DNA of 64,000 bases from Erythrobacteraceae bacterium (GTDB lineage: Bacteria; Pseudomonadota; Alphaproteobacteria; Sphingomonadales; Sphingomonadaceae): NCBI GenBank assembly GCA_947479055.1, contig CANJYE010000010.1, positions 18,092 through 82,091 on the forward strand, in the 5' to 3' direction. Shown piece by piece: positions 21,285 to 30,432 of this stretch (within the stretch, counting starts at the first letter, position 1; every line of letters starts with the position of its first letter). Both the position numbers and the translations under genes were made by a program. Under the pieces are notes generated by a model. That model saw nothing but the letters and a program-made list of their open reading frames with translations, did no database searches and was not told where the DNA came from.

Positions 21285-22559
21285 TCATTTGCCGATGCAG
21301 AAGCGTCCAAACAGTACGTCGAGCATTTCCTCCGTCCCGGCACGCCCGGTCAGCTGGTCGAACGCTACCCGCGCTAACCGGAGCTGTTCCGCCACAAGCA
21401 GCGGGTCTGCCTCACACGCCGCCGCGTGCAGAGCGAGCTCAGCCTCCGCAATCAGACCATGCTGGCGCGCGTTCAGCGCGGCGTCACCCGGAGCAGGCAT
21501 GGCTTGGCGGGCCTGGGAAACCAGCGCGCGCTTGAGATCCTCAATCCCCTCACCGGTCACGGCCGAAATGCGGTGATGGAGATGGTGCTTGGCCACGTGA
21601 CCGGGACGATCGCATTGCGCCTCGATTTCCCAACTCCCTTGCGGTCCCTGCCCTTCCGGCCCCAGCCACAGGACAAGGTCGGCCCGCTCCACCTCGCTCC
21701 ACGCCCGGCCAATGCCGATGGCCTCGACCGGATCGGCACTGTCGTCGCGCAGGCCAGCGGTATCGACAAAAGAAAAGGGCACTCCTTCGATGGCTACCGG
21801 ACGCACGATCGCATCCCGCGTCGTCCCGGCCGTGGGCGCAGTGATGGCCGCCTCGCTTTCAACCAGCGCATTGAACAGGGTGGACTTGCCCGCGTTCGGC
21901 GGGCCGGCGAGGACAACCCGGTAGCCCTCGCGCAAGCTCTCCGCGCGCGGCCGGGTGAGCCAGTGGGCAAGTTCTGCCGCCTTTGCAGCCAACGCATTCG
22001 CAAAACCGGTGGGCAGCCCGACAACGTCACCCTCGTCGCTGAATTCGAGCACCGCCTCGACCGAGGCGCCCAATGACAGAACATCATTACGCCACAGACC
22101 AACTTGCCGCGACAGCGCGCCGCCCGCCAGCGCCAGAGATGTGCGTCTCTGCAATTCAGTTTCGGCGGTCAGCAGATCGGCCAGCCCTTCGGCCTCAGCC
22201 AGATCGATCCGGCCGTGGGAAAATGCGCGGCGAGTGAATTCACCCGGCTCAGCCTCGCGCAGCCCCGGCATCAGGGCAAGCGCAGTCTTGACCGCTGCCA
22301 CCACCGCCCGGCCACCATGAAGATGCAGTTCGGCCATATCCTCGCCGGTTGCTGTGCCTGGGCCGGGAAACCACAGCGCCAATGCCTGATCGAGCTCTTC
22401 GCCATCGGCATCGCGGAGCTGCCGCAGACTGGCCCGTCGCGGCGGTGGCAATCCGCCCGCGAGTTGCTCCAGCGCCCCACCCGCGCCCGGGCCACTGATC
22501 CGGATCACTGCGATACCTGCGGGCGGCTGGCCGCTCGACAAGGCGAAGATCGTATCCAT
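21285..22559 (-). CDS. mnmE: tRNA modification GTPase MnmE
   Basis: This 424-residue GTPase is the partner of MnmG. The N-terminal THF-binding domain starts MDTIFALSSG. The inserted G domain shows GPPNAGKSTLFN (about residue 219) and DTAGLRD (about 266). The protein ends in the family's CIGK tail, whose cysteine is conserved. Two adjacent in-frame ATGs (22562 and 22559) are possible starts. There is no strong ribosome site, and the parS site lies directly upstream of them. Confidence 0.94.
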   Translation of the reverse strand: MDTIFALSSGQPPAGIAVIRISGPGAGGALEQLAGGLPPPRRASLRQLRDADGEELDQALALWFPGPGTATGEDMAELHLHGGRAVVAAVKTALALMPGLREAEPGEFTRRAFSHGRIDLAEAEGLADLLTAETELQRRTSLALAGGALSRQVGLWRNDVLSLGASVEAVLEFSDEGDVVGLPTGFANALAAKAAELAHWLTRPRAESLREGYRVVLAGPPNAGKSTLFNALVESEAAITAPTAGTTRDAIVRPVAIEGVPFSFVDTAGLRDDSADPVEAIGIGRAWSEVERADLVLWLGPEGQGPQGSWEIEAQCDRPGHVAKHHLHHRISAVTGEGIEDLKRALVSQARQAMPAPGDAALNARQHGLIAEAELALHAAACEADPLLVAEQLRLARVAFDQLTGRAGTEEMLDVLFGRFCIGK

Positions 22560-22565
22560 CATGAT

Positions 22566-22581
22566 TGTTTCACGTGAAACA
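22566..22581. promoter_or_regulatory. Perfect palindromic parS site upstream of mnmE
   Basis: TGTTTCACGTGAAACA is a perfect 16-base palindrome and the canonical parS sequence. It overlaps the 5' leader of mnmE, ending 4-7 bases before its start codons, so ParB binding may also affect mnmE expression. Confidence 0.95.
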
Positions 22582-22596
22582 CGGGCTGACAGATTG

Positions 22597-22857
22597 CTAC
22601 TTGCCTGCGTCCTTCTTCGCAGTCCCCCCGGCAAAGGCCGCGCCGCTTTCCATCAGACCCTGGAAAAGTTTCAACCCCATCTGGCCCATCGGTGCAAGTT
22701 GCTGGGCCAGGCCCTGCAACTGCTCGACGCTGGTCGCACCGCTCATCGCCTTGGTCAGATTGTCCATGTAGATGCGGTTGGCCTGTTCCACATCGGGCAG
22801 GCCCATGAAGCGGCGCGCTTCCTCGGGGGTGCAGTCGATCGTGACATTTATCTGCAT
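22597..22857 (-). CDS. Small conserved protein (DUF6489-like)
   Basis: This 86-residue protein starts MQINVTIDCTPEEARRF. It resembles a small family seen next to mnmE in sphingomonads (I recall it as DUF6489). The N-terminal strand-helix carries CTPEEARRFMGLPD. A helical part follows, with a Gly/Met-rich stretch (QQLAPMGQMGLKLFQGL), then a Lys-rich end. Its function is unknown. The pattern is reminiscent of poly(3-hydroxybutyrate)-granule or phasin-like small proteins, but that is only an impression. Confidence 0.7.
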   Translation of the reverse strand: MQINVTIDCTPEEARRFMGLPDVEQANRIYMDNLTKAMSGATSVEQLQGLAQQLAPMGQMGLKLFQGLMESGAAFAGGTAKKDAGK

Positions 22858-22984
22858 AATGGAGCCATCCGGTGAAGTATTTGCCCTGCTACCGTGTCAC
22901 ACGGCCTTGGCAAAGTCCATCGCCCGCCGATAGTGTCCGTTCCGGCGAGCATTCGTTCATCGCGCAATTCAGGCAGGTTCTCCC

Positions 22985-24571
22985 ATGACCATGGCACCGC
23001 GCTATCTCGTTCCCCTGCTGCTGGCACTGGCCAGTCTGCTGTGCCTTCTTGTTCATCCGCTGCGCTGGTGGCTGGTGCTGGCACTGCCATTGCTTGGGTT
23101 GGCGCTCTTTGACGTGCTCCAGTCTCGCCATTCGCTGCGCAGGCTGTATCCGCTGATTGCCCGTTTCCGCTGGTTCTCCGAGGACCTCCGCCCATTCGTG
23201 CGCGCCTATTTCGTTGAGGGTGACCTTGAAGGCTATCCCTTCAACCATGATGAGCGGGCGCTGGTCTATGCCCGTGCCAAAGGCGATCTCGATACCCATC
23301 CGATGGGTACGGAGCTGAATGTCTATGCGCCCGATTATCAGTGGCTGGGCCATTCAATCGTCCCCAATGCCAATGCTCCGGCGGAATGGCGCCTGCCCAT
23401 CGGCGGGCCTGAATGCCGCCAACCCTATGCCTCTGCCCTGCTCAACATTTCGGCGATGAGCTTCGGTTCGCTGTCGGCCCGTGCGATCGAAGCGCTCAAC
23501 AAGGGTGCGAAGATGGGCGGCTTTGCCCATGATACCGGCGAAGGATCGATCAGCCCCTACCATCGCATCCATGGCGGCGACCTGATCTGGGAAGTGGGCA
23601 GCGGCTATTTCGGCTGCCGCGATGCCAATGGCCGGTTCGATCCCGCCCGCTTCGCCGATCAGGCGCAGGCCGACCAGGTCAGGATGATCGAGATCAAGCT
23701 CAGCCAGGGGGCGAAACCGGGCCACGGAGGGGTGCTGCCCGCTGCCAAAGTGACGCGCGAGATTGCCGAAACGCGCGGCGTGCCGATGGGGCAGGACGTG
23801 GTTTCGCCCGCTGCCCATCCGGAATTTTCCACTCCACTGGAACTGATTGAATTTGCGTCCAGACTTCGCGATCTGTCTGGTGGCAAGCCGGTCGGCATCA
23901 AGCTGTGTGTCGGCCAGCCGCACGAAGTCCTGGCGATTGCCAAGGCGATGCTCGCCACCGGCATCACGCTCGATTTCATCGTTGTCGATGGTGGCGAGGG
24001 CGGCACCGGAGCGGCTCCGCTGGAATTGAGCAATTCCGTCGGCATGCCGCTGCGCGAAGGGCTGGTATGGGTACGCAATGCGCTGGTTGGCACGGGCCTG
24101 AAGGATGGGGTCCGGATCGGCGCATCGGGCAAGATCCATTCGGGCGCGGGAATGGCCGAAGCGTTCGGGTTGGGAGCGGACTGGTGCAATGCCGCACGCG
24201 GCTTCATGTTCGCACTGGGCTGCATCCAGTCGATGAAATGCCATACCGACATGTGCCCGACCGGTATCGCCACCCAATCACCTCTGCGCCAGAGCGCGCT
24301 GGTGGTGGGCGACAAGGCCGAGCGCGTCGCCCGCTTCCAGCGCCGCACGCTGTATGCCTTGCGTGAAATCGTGGTGGCAATGGGACTCGACAGCCCCTGG
24401 GCAATCACGCCGATGGACATGCGTGAACGGATCAATTCGGCCGAAACCGCCGCCGTTGACCGCATTCACGATTTCCTCGCCCCCGGGGCACTGCTCGAAG
24501 CGCCGGAAAGCACCCACGCGGCCCGCCAATGGGCGATGGCGCGGGCAGAGAGCTTCAGGCGGGTGAGCTGA
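22985..24571 (+). CDS. FMN-binding glutamate synthase-like oxidoreductase, membrane anchored
   Basis: This 528-residue protein has two N-terminal membrane helices (about residues 7-45), then the FMN-binding TIM barrel of the glutamate synthase large-subunit central domain. SAMSFGSLS, EGSISPYH, GAKPGHGG, VDGGEGGTGAAPLE and the cysteine motif CIQSMKCHTDMC are present. That motif has the C-X5-C-X4-C spacing of a 3Fe-4S site. The amidotransferase domain of true glutamate synthase is absent, so this is the stand-alone type whose substrate is not established. It converges with rho, 4 bases apart. Confidence 0.85.
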   Translation: MTMAPRYLVPLLLALASLLCLLVHPLRWWLVLALPLLGLALFDVLQSRHSLRRLYPLIARFRWFSEDLRPFVRAYFVEGDLEGYPFNHDERALVYARAKGDLDTHPMGTELNVYAPDYQWLGHSIVPNANAPAEWRLPIGGPECRQPYASALLNISAMSFGSLSARAIEALNKGAKMGGFAHDTGEGSISPYHRIHGGDLIWEVGSGYFGCRDANGRFDPARFADQAQADQVRMIEIKLSQGAKPGHGGVLPAAKVTREIAETRGVPMGQDVVSPAAHPEFSTPLELIEFASRLRDLSGGKPVGIKLCVGQPHEVLAIAKAMLATGITLDFIVVDGGEGGTGAAPLELSNSVGMPLREGLVWVRNALVGTGLKDGVRIGASGKIHSGAGMAEAFGLGADWCNAARGFMFALGCIQSMKCHTDMCPTGIATQSPLRQSALVVGDKAERVARFQRRTLYALREIVVAMGLDSPWAITPMDMRERINSAETAAVDRIHDFLAPGALLEAPESTHAARQWAMARAESFRRVS

Positions 24572-24575
24572 ACCT

Positions 24576-25835
24576 TTACTGGTTCATCGTCGCGAAGAAA
24601 TCCTCGTTGGTCTTGGAATCCTTCATCTTGTCGAGCAGGAATTCCATCGCATCGATCGTGCCCATCTGCATCAGGATTCGGCGCAGCACCCACATCTTGG
24701 AGAGCTTGTCCTTCTCCACCAGCAGCTCTTCCTTGCGGGTGCCGGACTTGCCGACATCCAGCGCCGGGAAGATGCGCTTGTCCGCGACCTTGCGGTCGAG
24801 CACGATTTCCGAGTTGCCGGTGCCCTTGAATTCTTCGAAAATCACTTCGTCCATGCGGCTGCCGGTATCGATAAGCGCGGTGGCGATGATAGAAAGCGAG
24901 CCGCCTTCCTCGATGTTGCGAGCGGCGCCGAAGAAGCGCTTGGGGCGCTGAAGCGCGTTGGCGTCAACACCGCCGGTCAGCACCTTTCCCGAGCTCGGCA
25001 CGACCGTGTTGTAGGCCCGGCCAAGGCGGGTGATCGAATCGAGCAGGATCACCACGTCGCGCTTGTGTTCGACCAGCCGCTTGGCCTTCTCGATCACCAT
25101 TTCAGCCACTTGCACGTGGCGGCTGGCCGGCTCGTCGAAGGTCGAGGAGATGACCTCGCCCTTCACCGAACGCTGCATGTCAGTGACTTCCTCCGGCCGT
25201 TCATCGACGAGCAGCACCAGCAGGAACACTTCGGGGTGATTGTCGGTGATGGCCTTGGCGATGTTCTGCAACAGCACGGTCTTGCCGGTGCGTGGCGGAG
25301 CGACGATCAGTGCGCGCTGGCCCTTGCCCTGCGGCGCGATAATGTCGATCACCCGGGCCGACTTGTCCTTCACCGTGGGATCGACCGTGTCGAGAATCAG
25401 CTTCTCGTCTGGATAGAGCGGGGTGAGATTGTCGAAATTGGTGCGATGGCGGACCGCGTCGGGATCGTCGAAATTGACGGAAAGCAGCTTGGTCAGCGCG
25501 AAATAGCGTTCGCCGTCACGCGGTGCGCGAATCTCGCCTTCCACCGTGTCGCCGGTGCGCAGGCCCCATTTACGAACCTGGTTGGGGGAGACATAGATAT
25601 CGTCCGGTCCGGCTAGGTAATTGGCTTCCGGGCTGCGCAGGAAGCCGAAACCGTCCTGCAACACCTCGATCGTGCCAATGCCGAGGATTTCCTCGCCATC
25701 GTCCGCCACTTCTTTGAGGATGGCGAACATCAGGTCCTGCCGACGCATGGTCGATGCGCCTTCGACATCGAATTCCTCGGCCATTTCGACCAGTTCGGCC
25801 GGGGTTTTCTTCTTGAGTTCTTTGAGATGCATCAC
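24576..25835 (-). CDS. rho: Transcription termination factor Rho
   Basis: This 419-residue hexameric RNA-dependent ATPase ends transcription. It has the N-terminal Rho helix bundle ([20 protein letters not shown]) and the RNA-binding OB fold ([22 protein letters not shown]). The Walker A motif is PPRTGKT near residue 179. [14 protein letters not shown] and the Q- and R-loop regions follow. The gene lies downstream of hemJ on the same strand after a 170-base gap, and the order hemE-hemJ-rho is common in alphaproteobacteria. Confidence 0.97.
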   Translation of the reverse strand: MMHLKELKKKTPAELVEMAEEFDVEGASTMRRQDLMFAILKEVADDGEEILGIGTIEVLQDGFGFLRSPEANYLAGPDDIYVSPNQVRKWGLRTGDTVEGEIRAPRDGERYFALTKLLSVNFDDPDAVRHRTNFDNLTPLYPDEKLILDTVDPTVKDKSARVIDIIAPQGKGQRALIVAPPRTGKTVLLQNIAKAITDNHPEVFLLVLLVDERPEEVTDMQRSVKGEVISSTFDEPASRHVQVAEMVIEKAKRLVEHKRDVVILLDSITRLGRAYNTVVPSSGKVLTGGVDANALQRPKRFFGAARNIEEGGSLSIIATALIDTGSRMDEVIFEEFKGTGNSEIVLDRKVADKRIFPALDVGKSGTRKEELLVEKDKLSKMWVLRRILMQMGTIDAMEFLLDKMKDSKTNEDFFATMNQ

Positions 25836-26007
25836 TTGTATCCGAATATGGAGCGTTTGGCCGGAAGGTCTATGGGCTTGGGGAAAGCGGACCTGTCACC
25901 ATGAACGGCGACTTCAACCGGAAAGTGGGGCGGCGATAGGGCGACTGCGAAGGCGCGTCAATTTGAAAAGCAATGCCGCATCTGCGTCTCGTCGTGAAAA
26001 TACCGGG

Positions 26008-26451
26008 TCAGAACGGGCGGACGACAACCAGCACAACAATCAGCGCCGCGGCCAGACCTGGAACCTCGTTGAGCAAGCGCAAGGCCTTGCCTTCGAGCTT
26101 GCGTTCACCCCGGGACAATGCCCTGGCGTATTGGACCAGCCATCCATGATAGCCACTGAGGCCCAGCACCAGCAGGAATTTCAGCACGAACCAGCCATGG
26201 GTAAAGGCCCCGGTTACATGAGCCAGAGCCAGCCCTAGAATCCACACGACGATGATTGAAGGGGTCAGGATAATCCGGCGCAACCGGGTCTCCCGCTCAA
26301 CCCATTTGGCATTCTCGGAGCTCTCGGGAGGCAATTCCTGATGATAAATGAAAAAGCGCGGCAGCATGAACAGCCCCGCCATCCAGAAAATCACGAAGAT
26401 GATATGGCCGGCCTTGAGCCAGAGATAGATCATGCCAAGCATCCCGAGCAT
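26008..26451 (-). CDS. hemJ: HemJ-type protoporphyrinogen IX oxidase
   Basis: HemJ is a small membrane protein that oxidises protoporphyrinogen IX to protoporphyrin IX. The product has four predicted membrane helices and the family's N-terminal LWLKAGHIIFVIFWMAGLF with its conserved histidine. FMLPRFF and KWVERETRLRRIILTPS follow. Three ATGs in frame (26451, 26442, 26433) could be the start, and 26433 has the most plausible ribosome site (CGGGA). I give the longest of these three. The 5' end abuts the broken end of a phage-type gene, so the native start may have been altered. hemE lies upstream, separated by about 330 bases of phage remnant. Confidence 0.88.
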   Translation of the reverse strand: MLGMLGMIYLWLKAGHIIFVIFWMAGLFMLPRFFIYHQELPPESSENAKWVERETRLRRIILTPSIIVVWILGLALAHVTGAFTHGWFVLKFLLVLGLSGYHGWLVQYARALSRGERKLEGKALRLLNEVPGLAAALIVVLVVVRPF

Positions 26452-26686
26452 GGGGTGGATAGCCGATGACATCCACCACGCTGTCGACGTGCCCGGGATC
26501 GTAGGCGAGCCGGGTCAGCTTGAGGTCGATCATGCACAGCGCGACCTGTGCCGGGGACACCGGCATACCGAGCGTGATCGACCAGCGAGCAGCGATCGAT
26601 TTGAACTGGTCGGCCGGGTCGCCGTAATCGTCGCGGCGTTCTTCGAGCACCTTGGCGGTGTGACCGAGAATGGACCAGCTGGTCAT
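26297..26686 (-). pseudogene. Truncated phage-type DUF6378 gene running out of frame into hemJ
   Basis: ATG 26686 is preceded by a good GGAGGT ribosome site. The first 75 or so residues look like the DUF6378 family of phage proteins: LEERRDDYGDPADQFK, then AQVALCMIDLKLTRLAYD, then VDVIGY. Family members continue after this with a short helix (typically YAAL-like). Here the frame instead passes into hemJ read in another frame, from about 26461 to the stop at 26297. I read this as a broken gene whose 3' end was lost where phage DNA joins hemJ. The protein could still be made with a nonsense tail. Confidence 0.65.
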
Positions 26687-26782
26687 CGCACACCTCCATG
26701 GGTCTCAATGGCCCAGAGCAGAATGGCGATGGCATCCGCCTCATTGTCGTCGGCGGGCGTATAATATGCTGAACGGCCTGCG
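26683..26782 (-). pseudogene. 3' remnant of a second phage-type gene (RuvC-like tail)
   Basis: Just after the hemE stop, the minus strand reads an open frame. It ends TPADDNEADAIAILLWAIET plus five residues, with its TGA overlapping the ATG of the DUF6378-like gene (ATGA). A DxNEADA-type end is typical of phage RuvC-like Holliday junction resolvases, where the acidic residues are catalytic. About 30 codons are left and no start codon. The four-base overlap with the next phage gene is the layout expected in a phage genome, so both fragments probably came in together. Confidence 0.5.
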
Positions 26783-27808
26783 TCACCCCTGCCAGCCTCT
26801 TACCGTAGCAAGCAACCGCTCGACATGGGCAATCGGCGTGTGCTGGCCGATACCATGGCCCAGATTGAATACATGCGGCCGACCCGCGAAAATATCGAGC
26901 AAACGCCTGGCCTGCTCCTCCAGCCCGGGGCTGCCAGCCTCCAGCAGCAGGGGATCGAGATTGCCCTGCACCGGCATTCCCTCGGGCAATGCTCCAGCCG
27001 CCCAAAGCGGATCGATCGTCTCGTCGATGCCAACCGCATCGACCCCGGTTTCGCGGGCATAGGCCGGCAATTTCTCGCCCACACCTTTGGGAAAACCGAT
27101 CACTGGACAATCGGGGAACTGCACTTTTAGCGCCGCGACAATCCGGGCGTTCGGCGCGATCACCCAGCGTTCGAATTCGGCCGGCGCCAGGCTGCCCGCC
27201 CAGCTGTCGAACAATTGCACCACTTCCGCCCCGGCGCGGATCTGTCCGGCAAGGTAATCGACTGTCACCGCCACAATGGCATCGATGATCGCCTGGAAGA
27301 CAGCGGGATCGCGATAGGCCATCAGCCTGGTGACATGCTGGTCGCGGCTGCCCTCGCCTGCCACCATGTAGGTCGCAACCGTCCAGGGGCTGCCGGCAAA
27401 GCCCAGCAGGGTCGTCTCAGGGCCGAGCGCAGCCTTGACCCCGGCGACGGTAGCGTAAATCGGCGCAAGGCGCTCAGGCACGGCTTCCAGGCCATCCAGG
27501 GCATGATCCACGAGGCGAGGCGAGAGCCTTGGTCCTTCCCCGACGAGGAATTCCAGATTCTGGCCCATCGCATAGGGCACGATCAGGATGTCGGAGAACA
27601 GGATCGCCCCGTCGAAGCCGAACCGGCGAACTGGCTGAAGCGTGATCTCAGTCGCGGCCTCGCTGTCATAGACCAGTTCGAGAAATCCGCCCTTTTCGGT
27701 GCGAAGGGCGCGGTATTCGGGCAGGTAACGCCCGGCCTGACGCATCAGCCAGATCGGGCGCGCAGGCGTGTTCGCGCCGCGCAAAGTGTCGAGCAAAAGG
27801 CCGGGCAT
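26783..27808 (-). CDS. hemE: Uroporphyrinogen decarboxylase
   Basis: This 341-residue enzyme converts uroporphyrinogen III to coproporphyrinogen III. Both family signatures are present: PIWLMRQAGRYLPEYR (residues 18-33) and GFAGSPWTVATYM (about 135-147). It is divergent from the PPSR gene across a 331-base gap that looks like the replication origin. The hemE-origin arrangement is known in Caulobacter and Rickettsia. Confidence 0.96.
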   Translation of the reverse strand: MPGLLLDTLRGANTPARPIWLMRQAGRYLPEYRALRTEKGGFLELVYDSEAATEITLQPVRRFGFDGAILFSDILIVPYAMGQNLEFLVGEGPRLSPRLVDHALDGLEAVPERLAPIYATVAGVKAALGPETTLLGFAGSPWTVATYMVAGEGSRDQHVTRLMAYRDPAVFQAIIDAIVAVTVDYLAGQIRAGAEVVQLFDSWAGSLAPAEFERWVIAPNARIVAALKVQFPDCPVIGFPKGVGEKLPAYARETGVDAVGIDETIDPLWAAGALPEGMPVQGNLDPLLLEAGSPGLEEQARRLLDIFAGRPHVFNLGHGIGQHTPIAHVERLLATVRGWQG

Positions 27809-28139
27809 CTCTTCGCCTTATTACAAATATAGAGTCTTAAGACAGGGTTGTTGGAGTCAGTTGACCCTGTGGAAAGCGGGGATTGCGCGCCATTGCCCGA
27901 TTTCTCCCGGATTGAACAGGGGGAGACGCGGTCCGACTCATGGCTGCGGCGCGTCAAGCAAAGCTTATCCCCCTTGTCCCCAGCCTGTGGGAATCCCTCT
28001 CACCATGTCCACAACTGACAAGGCGGATTGCCGGCAGTGGGTATGGAAATCGCGCCCAAGCTTGTCCCTGCGCCTGTCCCATGGTTTATGCGGCGCTCTG
28101 TCCACAGACTGGCGATGCCTTTCAGCTCATGATCCTGCG
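27809..28139. other. Putative chromosomal replication origin (oriC)
   Basis: This gap without a gene separates hemE from the PPSR gene (a homologue of Rickettsia RP001). The origin lies in that position in Caulobacter and Rickettsia. It begins with an AT-rich stretch (27817-27860). Four sequences match the DnaA box TTATCCACA at 7 of 9 bases: 27868-27876 (reverse), 27965-27973, 28005-28013 and 28098-28106. A weaker one is at 27986-27994. GANTC sites for the CcrM methyltransferase are dense: 27832, 27854, 27935 and 27991. Three parS sites lie 5-9 kb away. Function is inferred from position and content. Confidence 0.65.
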
Positions 28140-28994
28140 ATGACCCGGCGCCACCTTCACCTCCTGTCCGATTCGACCGGCGAGACGCTGGAGATGATCG
28201 CCAATGCAGCCCTCGCGCAATTCGAGGATGGCGATGTCGTCCGGCATTTCTGGCCGATGGTCCGTTCGCAGCAGCATCTCGACCGGATCATCGGCCAGCT
28301 GGCGAGCGAACCGGGGCTGGTGATGTTCACGCTGGTCAATCCCGAGATTCGCGCCCGGCTGGAAGAGAAATGCCGGGCGCTTGGCCTGCCGGTGGTGCCG
28401 GCGCTGGACGCGGTGACTGCCGCGCTGGAAAACCACCTTGGCCAGCAGGCCAGGGGTCGACCCGGACGTCAGCACATGCTGGACGATGCCTATTTCGCCC
28501 GGGTCGATGCGATCCACTTTACCATTGCCCATGATGACGGGATCGCGTGGGAGGACTGGGAGGAAGCCGATATCGTGCTGGCGGGCGTTTCCCGCACCTC
28601 CAAGACCCCGACCAGCATCTATCTCGCCAATCGCGGATACAAGATCGCCAATATCCCGCTGGTGGTGGAAAGCCCGCCGCCGCCAGCGCTGTTCGGGCTG
28701 CGCCATCCATTAGTGGTGGGGCTGGTGACCGCTCCCGAGCGGCTGATCCAGGTTCGCCGCAACCGCCTGATCGCGATGAACGAACAGACCGAGACCACCT
28801 ATGTCGACGCGGAAAAGGTCAAGGCCGAAGTGCAGTTCGCCCGCCGGATGTTCGCAGACAATGGCTGGCCGGTTATCGATGTCACCCGCCGCTCAATCGA
28901 AGAGACGGCCGCCGCGATCATCCGGCTCTACAACGAATTTATCGAGCGCCGCGCTGCTGGCCTCTCGTTTGGCGAGGAGGCCGGACCGGCATGA
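28140..28994 (+). CDS. Pyruvate, water dikinase regulatory protein (DUF299 kinase/phosphorylase)
   Basis: This 284-residue protein is a PPSR-type bifunctional regulator that phosphorylates and dephosphorylates PEP synthase or pyruvate phosphate dikinase, using ADP and phosphate. It begins [14 protein letters not shown] and has the P-loop-like [15 protein letters not shown] near residue 156. RVRRSIEET-like C-terminal features fit the family. ATG 28140 is the family start. An open frame extends upstream through the origin region but is not coding. It overlaps maf by four bases. Confidence 0.92.
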   Translation: MTRRHLHLLSDSTGETLEMIANAALAQFEDGDVVRHFWPMVRSQQHLDRIIGQLASEPGLVMFTLVNPEIRARLEEKCRALGLPVVPALDAVTAALENHLGQQARGRPGRQHMLDDAYFARVDAIHFTIAHDDGIAWEDWEEADIVLAGVSRTSKTPTSIYLANRGYKIANIPLVVESPPPPALFGLRHPLVVGLVTAPERLIQVRRNRLIAMNEQTETTYVDAEKVKAEVQFARRMFADNGWPVIDVTRRSIEETAAAIIRLYNEFIERRAAGLSFGEEAGPA

Positions 28995-29575
28995 TTGTCC
29001 TTGCGTCGCAAAGCGCCTCGCGCCGGGCCATGCTGGGGGCGGCGGGAATCCATTTCGAGGCTCTGCCTGCCTATATCGATGAGCGGGCGCTGGAATTGCA
29101 GCTCGGCGATGCGTCGCCCGCGATTGTTGCACTGACCCTGGCCGAGGCGAAGGCGCAGGCGATCTCTCCCGAAGCGCCAGGGCGGCTGGTGCTGGGCAGC
29201 GATTCGCTGGTGGTCGTGGAAGGCCGCCGCTTCGACAAGCCGCAGAGCCGCGACGAAGCGGCGGAGCACCTGCGGTTCTTTTCGGGCAGGCAGATGGAAC
29301 TGCACAGCGCCGCCGCGCTGGTGCGTGACAGCGAACTGGTCTGGCGTCATGCGGACATGGCTGGATTGCAGGTGCGCGCGCTGTCTGATGGTTTCATCGA
29401 ACATTATTTGTCGTGCGAATGGCCGACCGTCTCCGGCTGTGTCGGGGTGTTCCGGATCGAAGCGATGGGCGTTCAATTGTTCGAACAGATCACGGGCGAC
29501 CAGTTCACCGTGCTCGGCATGCCACTACTGCCGTTGCTGGGCGCGTTGCGCGATGCCGGGGAGTTGATGTCATGA
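28991..29575 (+). CDS. Maf-like nucleoside triphosphate pyrophosphatase
   Basis: This 194-residue Maf/HAM1-like protein hydrolyses non-canonical or modified NTPs (dTTP/UTP or m7GTP depending on subgroup). It begins [15 protein letters not shown] with the family's S-x-S-x-R-R segment and contains LGSDSLVV with the catalytic Asp. The length is normal. It overlaps the PPSR gene and aroE by four bases each, so it sits inside an operon. Confidence 0.9.
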   Translation: MIVLASQSASRRAMLGAAGIHFEALPAYIDERALELQLGDASPAIVALTLAEAKAQAISPEAPGRLVLGSDSLVVVEGRRFDKPQSRDEAAEHLRFFSGRQMELHSAAALVRDSELVWRHADMAGLQVRALSDGFIEHYLSCEWPTVSGCVGVFRIEAMGVQLFEQITGDQFTVLGMPLLPLLGALRDAGELMS

Positions 29576-30432
29576 CGTCAGCCTATGCAGAGGTGATCGG
29601 CGATCCGATCGCCCAGTCGAAATCGCCCGCGATCCACAATTACTGGCTGGAAAAGCTTGGGATCGATGCGGGCTACCGCGCCTCCCATGTGAAGGCGGAG
29701 GAACTGCCGGGCTATCTCGCCGGTCGCAGGGCCGATCCCGCCTGGCGTGGCTGCAATGTCACCATGCCCCACAAGCAGGCGGTAATCCCGCTGATCGACC
29801 GGCTCGATCCGCTGGCTGCAAGGATCGGCGCGGTGAACACCATCGTGCGCGAGGGCGATGGGGCGCTTTGCGGCTATAACACCGACGTGGGCGGGTTTCT
29901 CGAACCGCTGCGGCCCTTGCTGGCGCAGCAGCACCTGTTCCGCATGGCCCGCGTGCTGGGGACGGGTGGCGCGGCGCGCGCGATCATCGCGGCGCTGGCG
30001 GGCGAGCATGTCACCATCGTGCTGGCCGGGCGCAACCCGGACAAGGCTCGCGCTTTGCTCGACGAGCTCGATCCGGGCGGCGAGCACCATGTCGCCCCGC
30101 TCGATCATTTTGCCGATGCCACCGACTTCGCCTTCGACGATCGCGCAGGCTGCTTCGACCTGATCGTCAACGCCAGCCCGCTCGGCATGGCCGGTCAGCC
30201 ACCGCTGGCGTTCGATTTCAGCCATGCTCCTCCCGGCAGCGTGGTCTACGACATCGTCACTCATCCGCTCGACACCGCCTTCCTCCAGGCGGCCCGAGCG
30301 GCGGGTTTCACGACGCTCGACGGATTGCACATGCTGATCGGGCAGGCTGCCGAGGCATTCACCCGCTTTTTCGGCCAACCTCCTCCGCGTGATGATCATG
30401 ATGCGGAACTGCGAAAGGTGCTGACAGCATGA
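29572..30432 (+). CDS. aroE: Shikimate dehydrogenase
   Basis: This 286-residue NADPH-dependent enzyme reduces 3-dehydroshikimate to shikimate for aromatic amino acid synthesis. Substrate-binding SKSPAIHN (residues 16-23), the catalytic lysine region [10 protein letters not shown] (about 62-71), YNTDVGGF and the nucleotide-binding [10 protein letters not shown] are visible. It shares ATGA with maf and with coaE. Confidence 0.94.
   Translation: MTSAYAEVIGDPIAQSKSPAIHNYWLEKLGIDAGYRASHVKAEELPGYLAGRRADPAWRGCNVTMPHKQAVIPLIDRLDPLAARIGAVNTIVREGDGALCGYNTDVGGFLEPLRPLLAQQHLFRMARVLGTGGAARAIIAALAGEHVTIVLAGRNPDKARALLDELDPGGEHHVAPLDHFADATDFAFDDRAGCFDLIVNASPLGMAGQPPLAFDFSHAPPGSVVYDIVTHPLDTAFLQAARAAGFTTLDGLHMLIGQAAEAFTRFFGQPPPRDDHDAELRKVLTA

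Noticed and set aside
22780..22800. Further parS half-site (TGTTCCAC followed by no second arm)
   Set aside because: Only one arm matches; it is coding sequence of the small DUF6489-like gene.
27768..28139. Upstream in-frame extension of the PPSR gene through the origin gap
   Set aside because: It overlaps the hemE start, contains DnaA-box-like sites, and family members begin at 28140.
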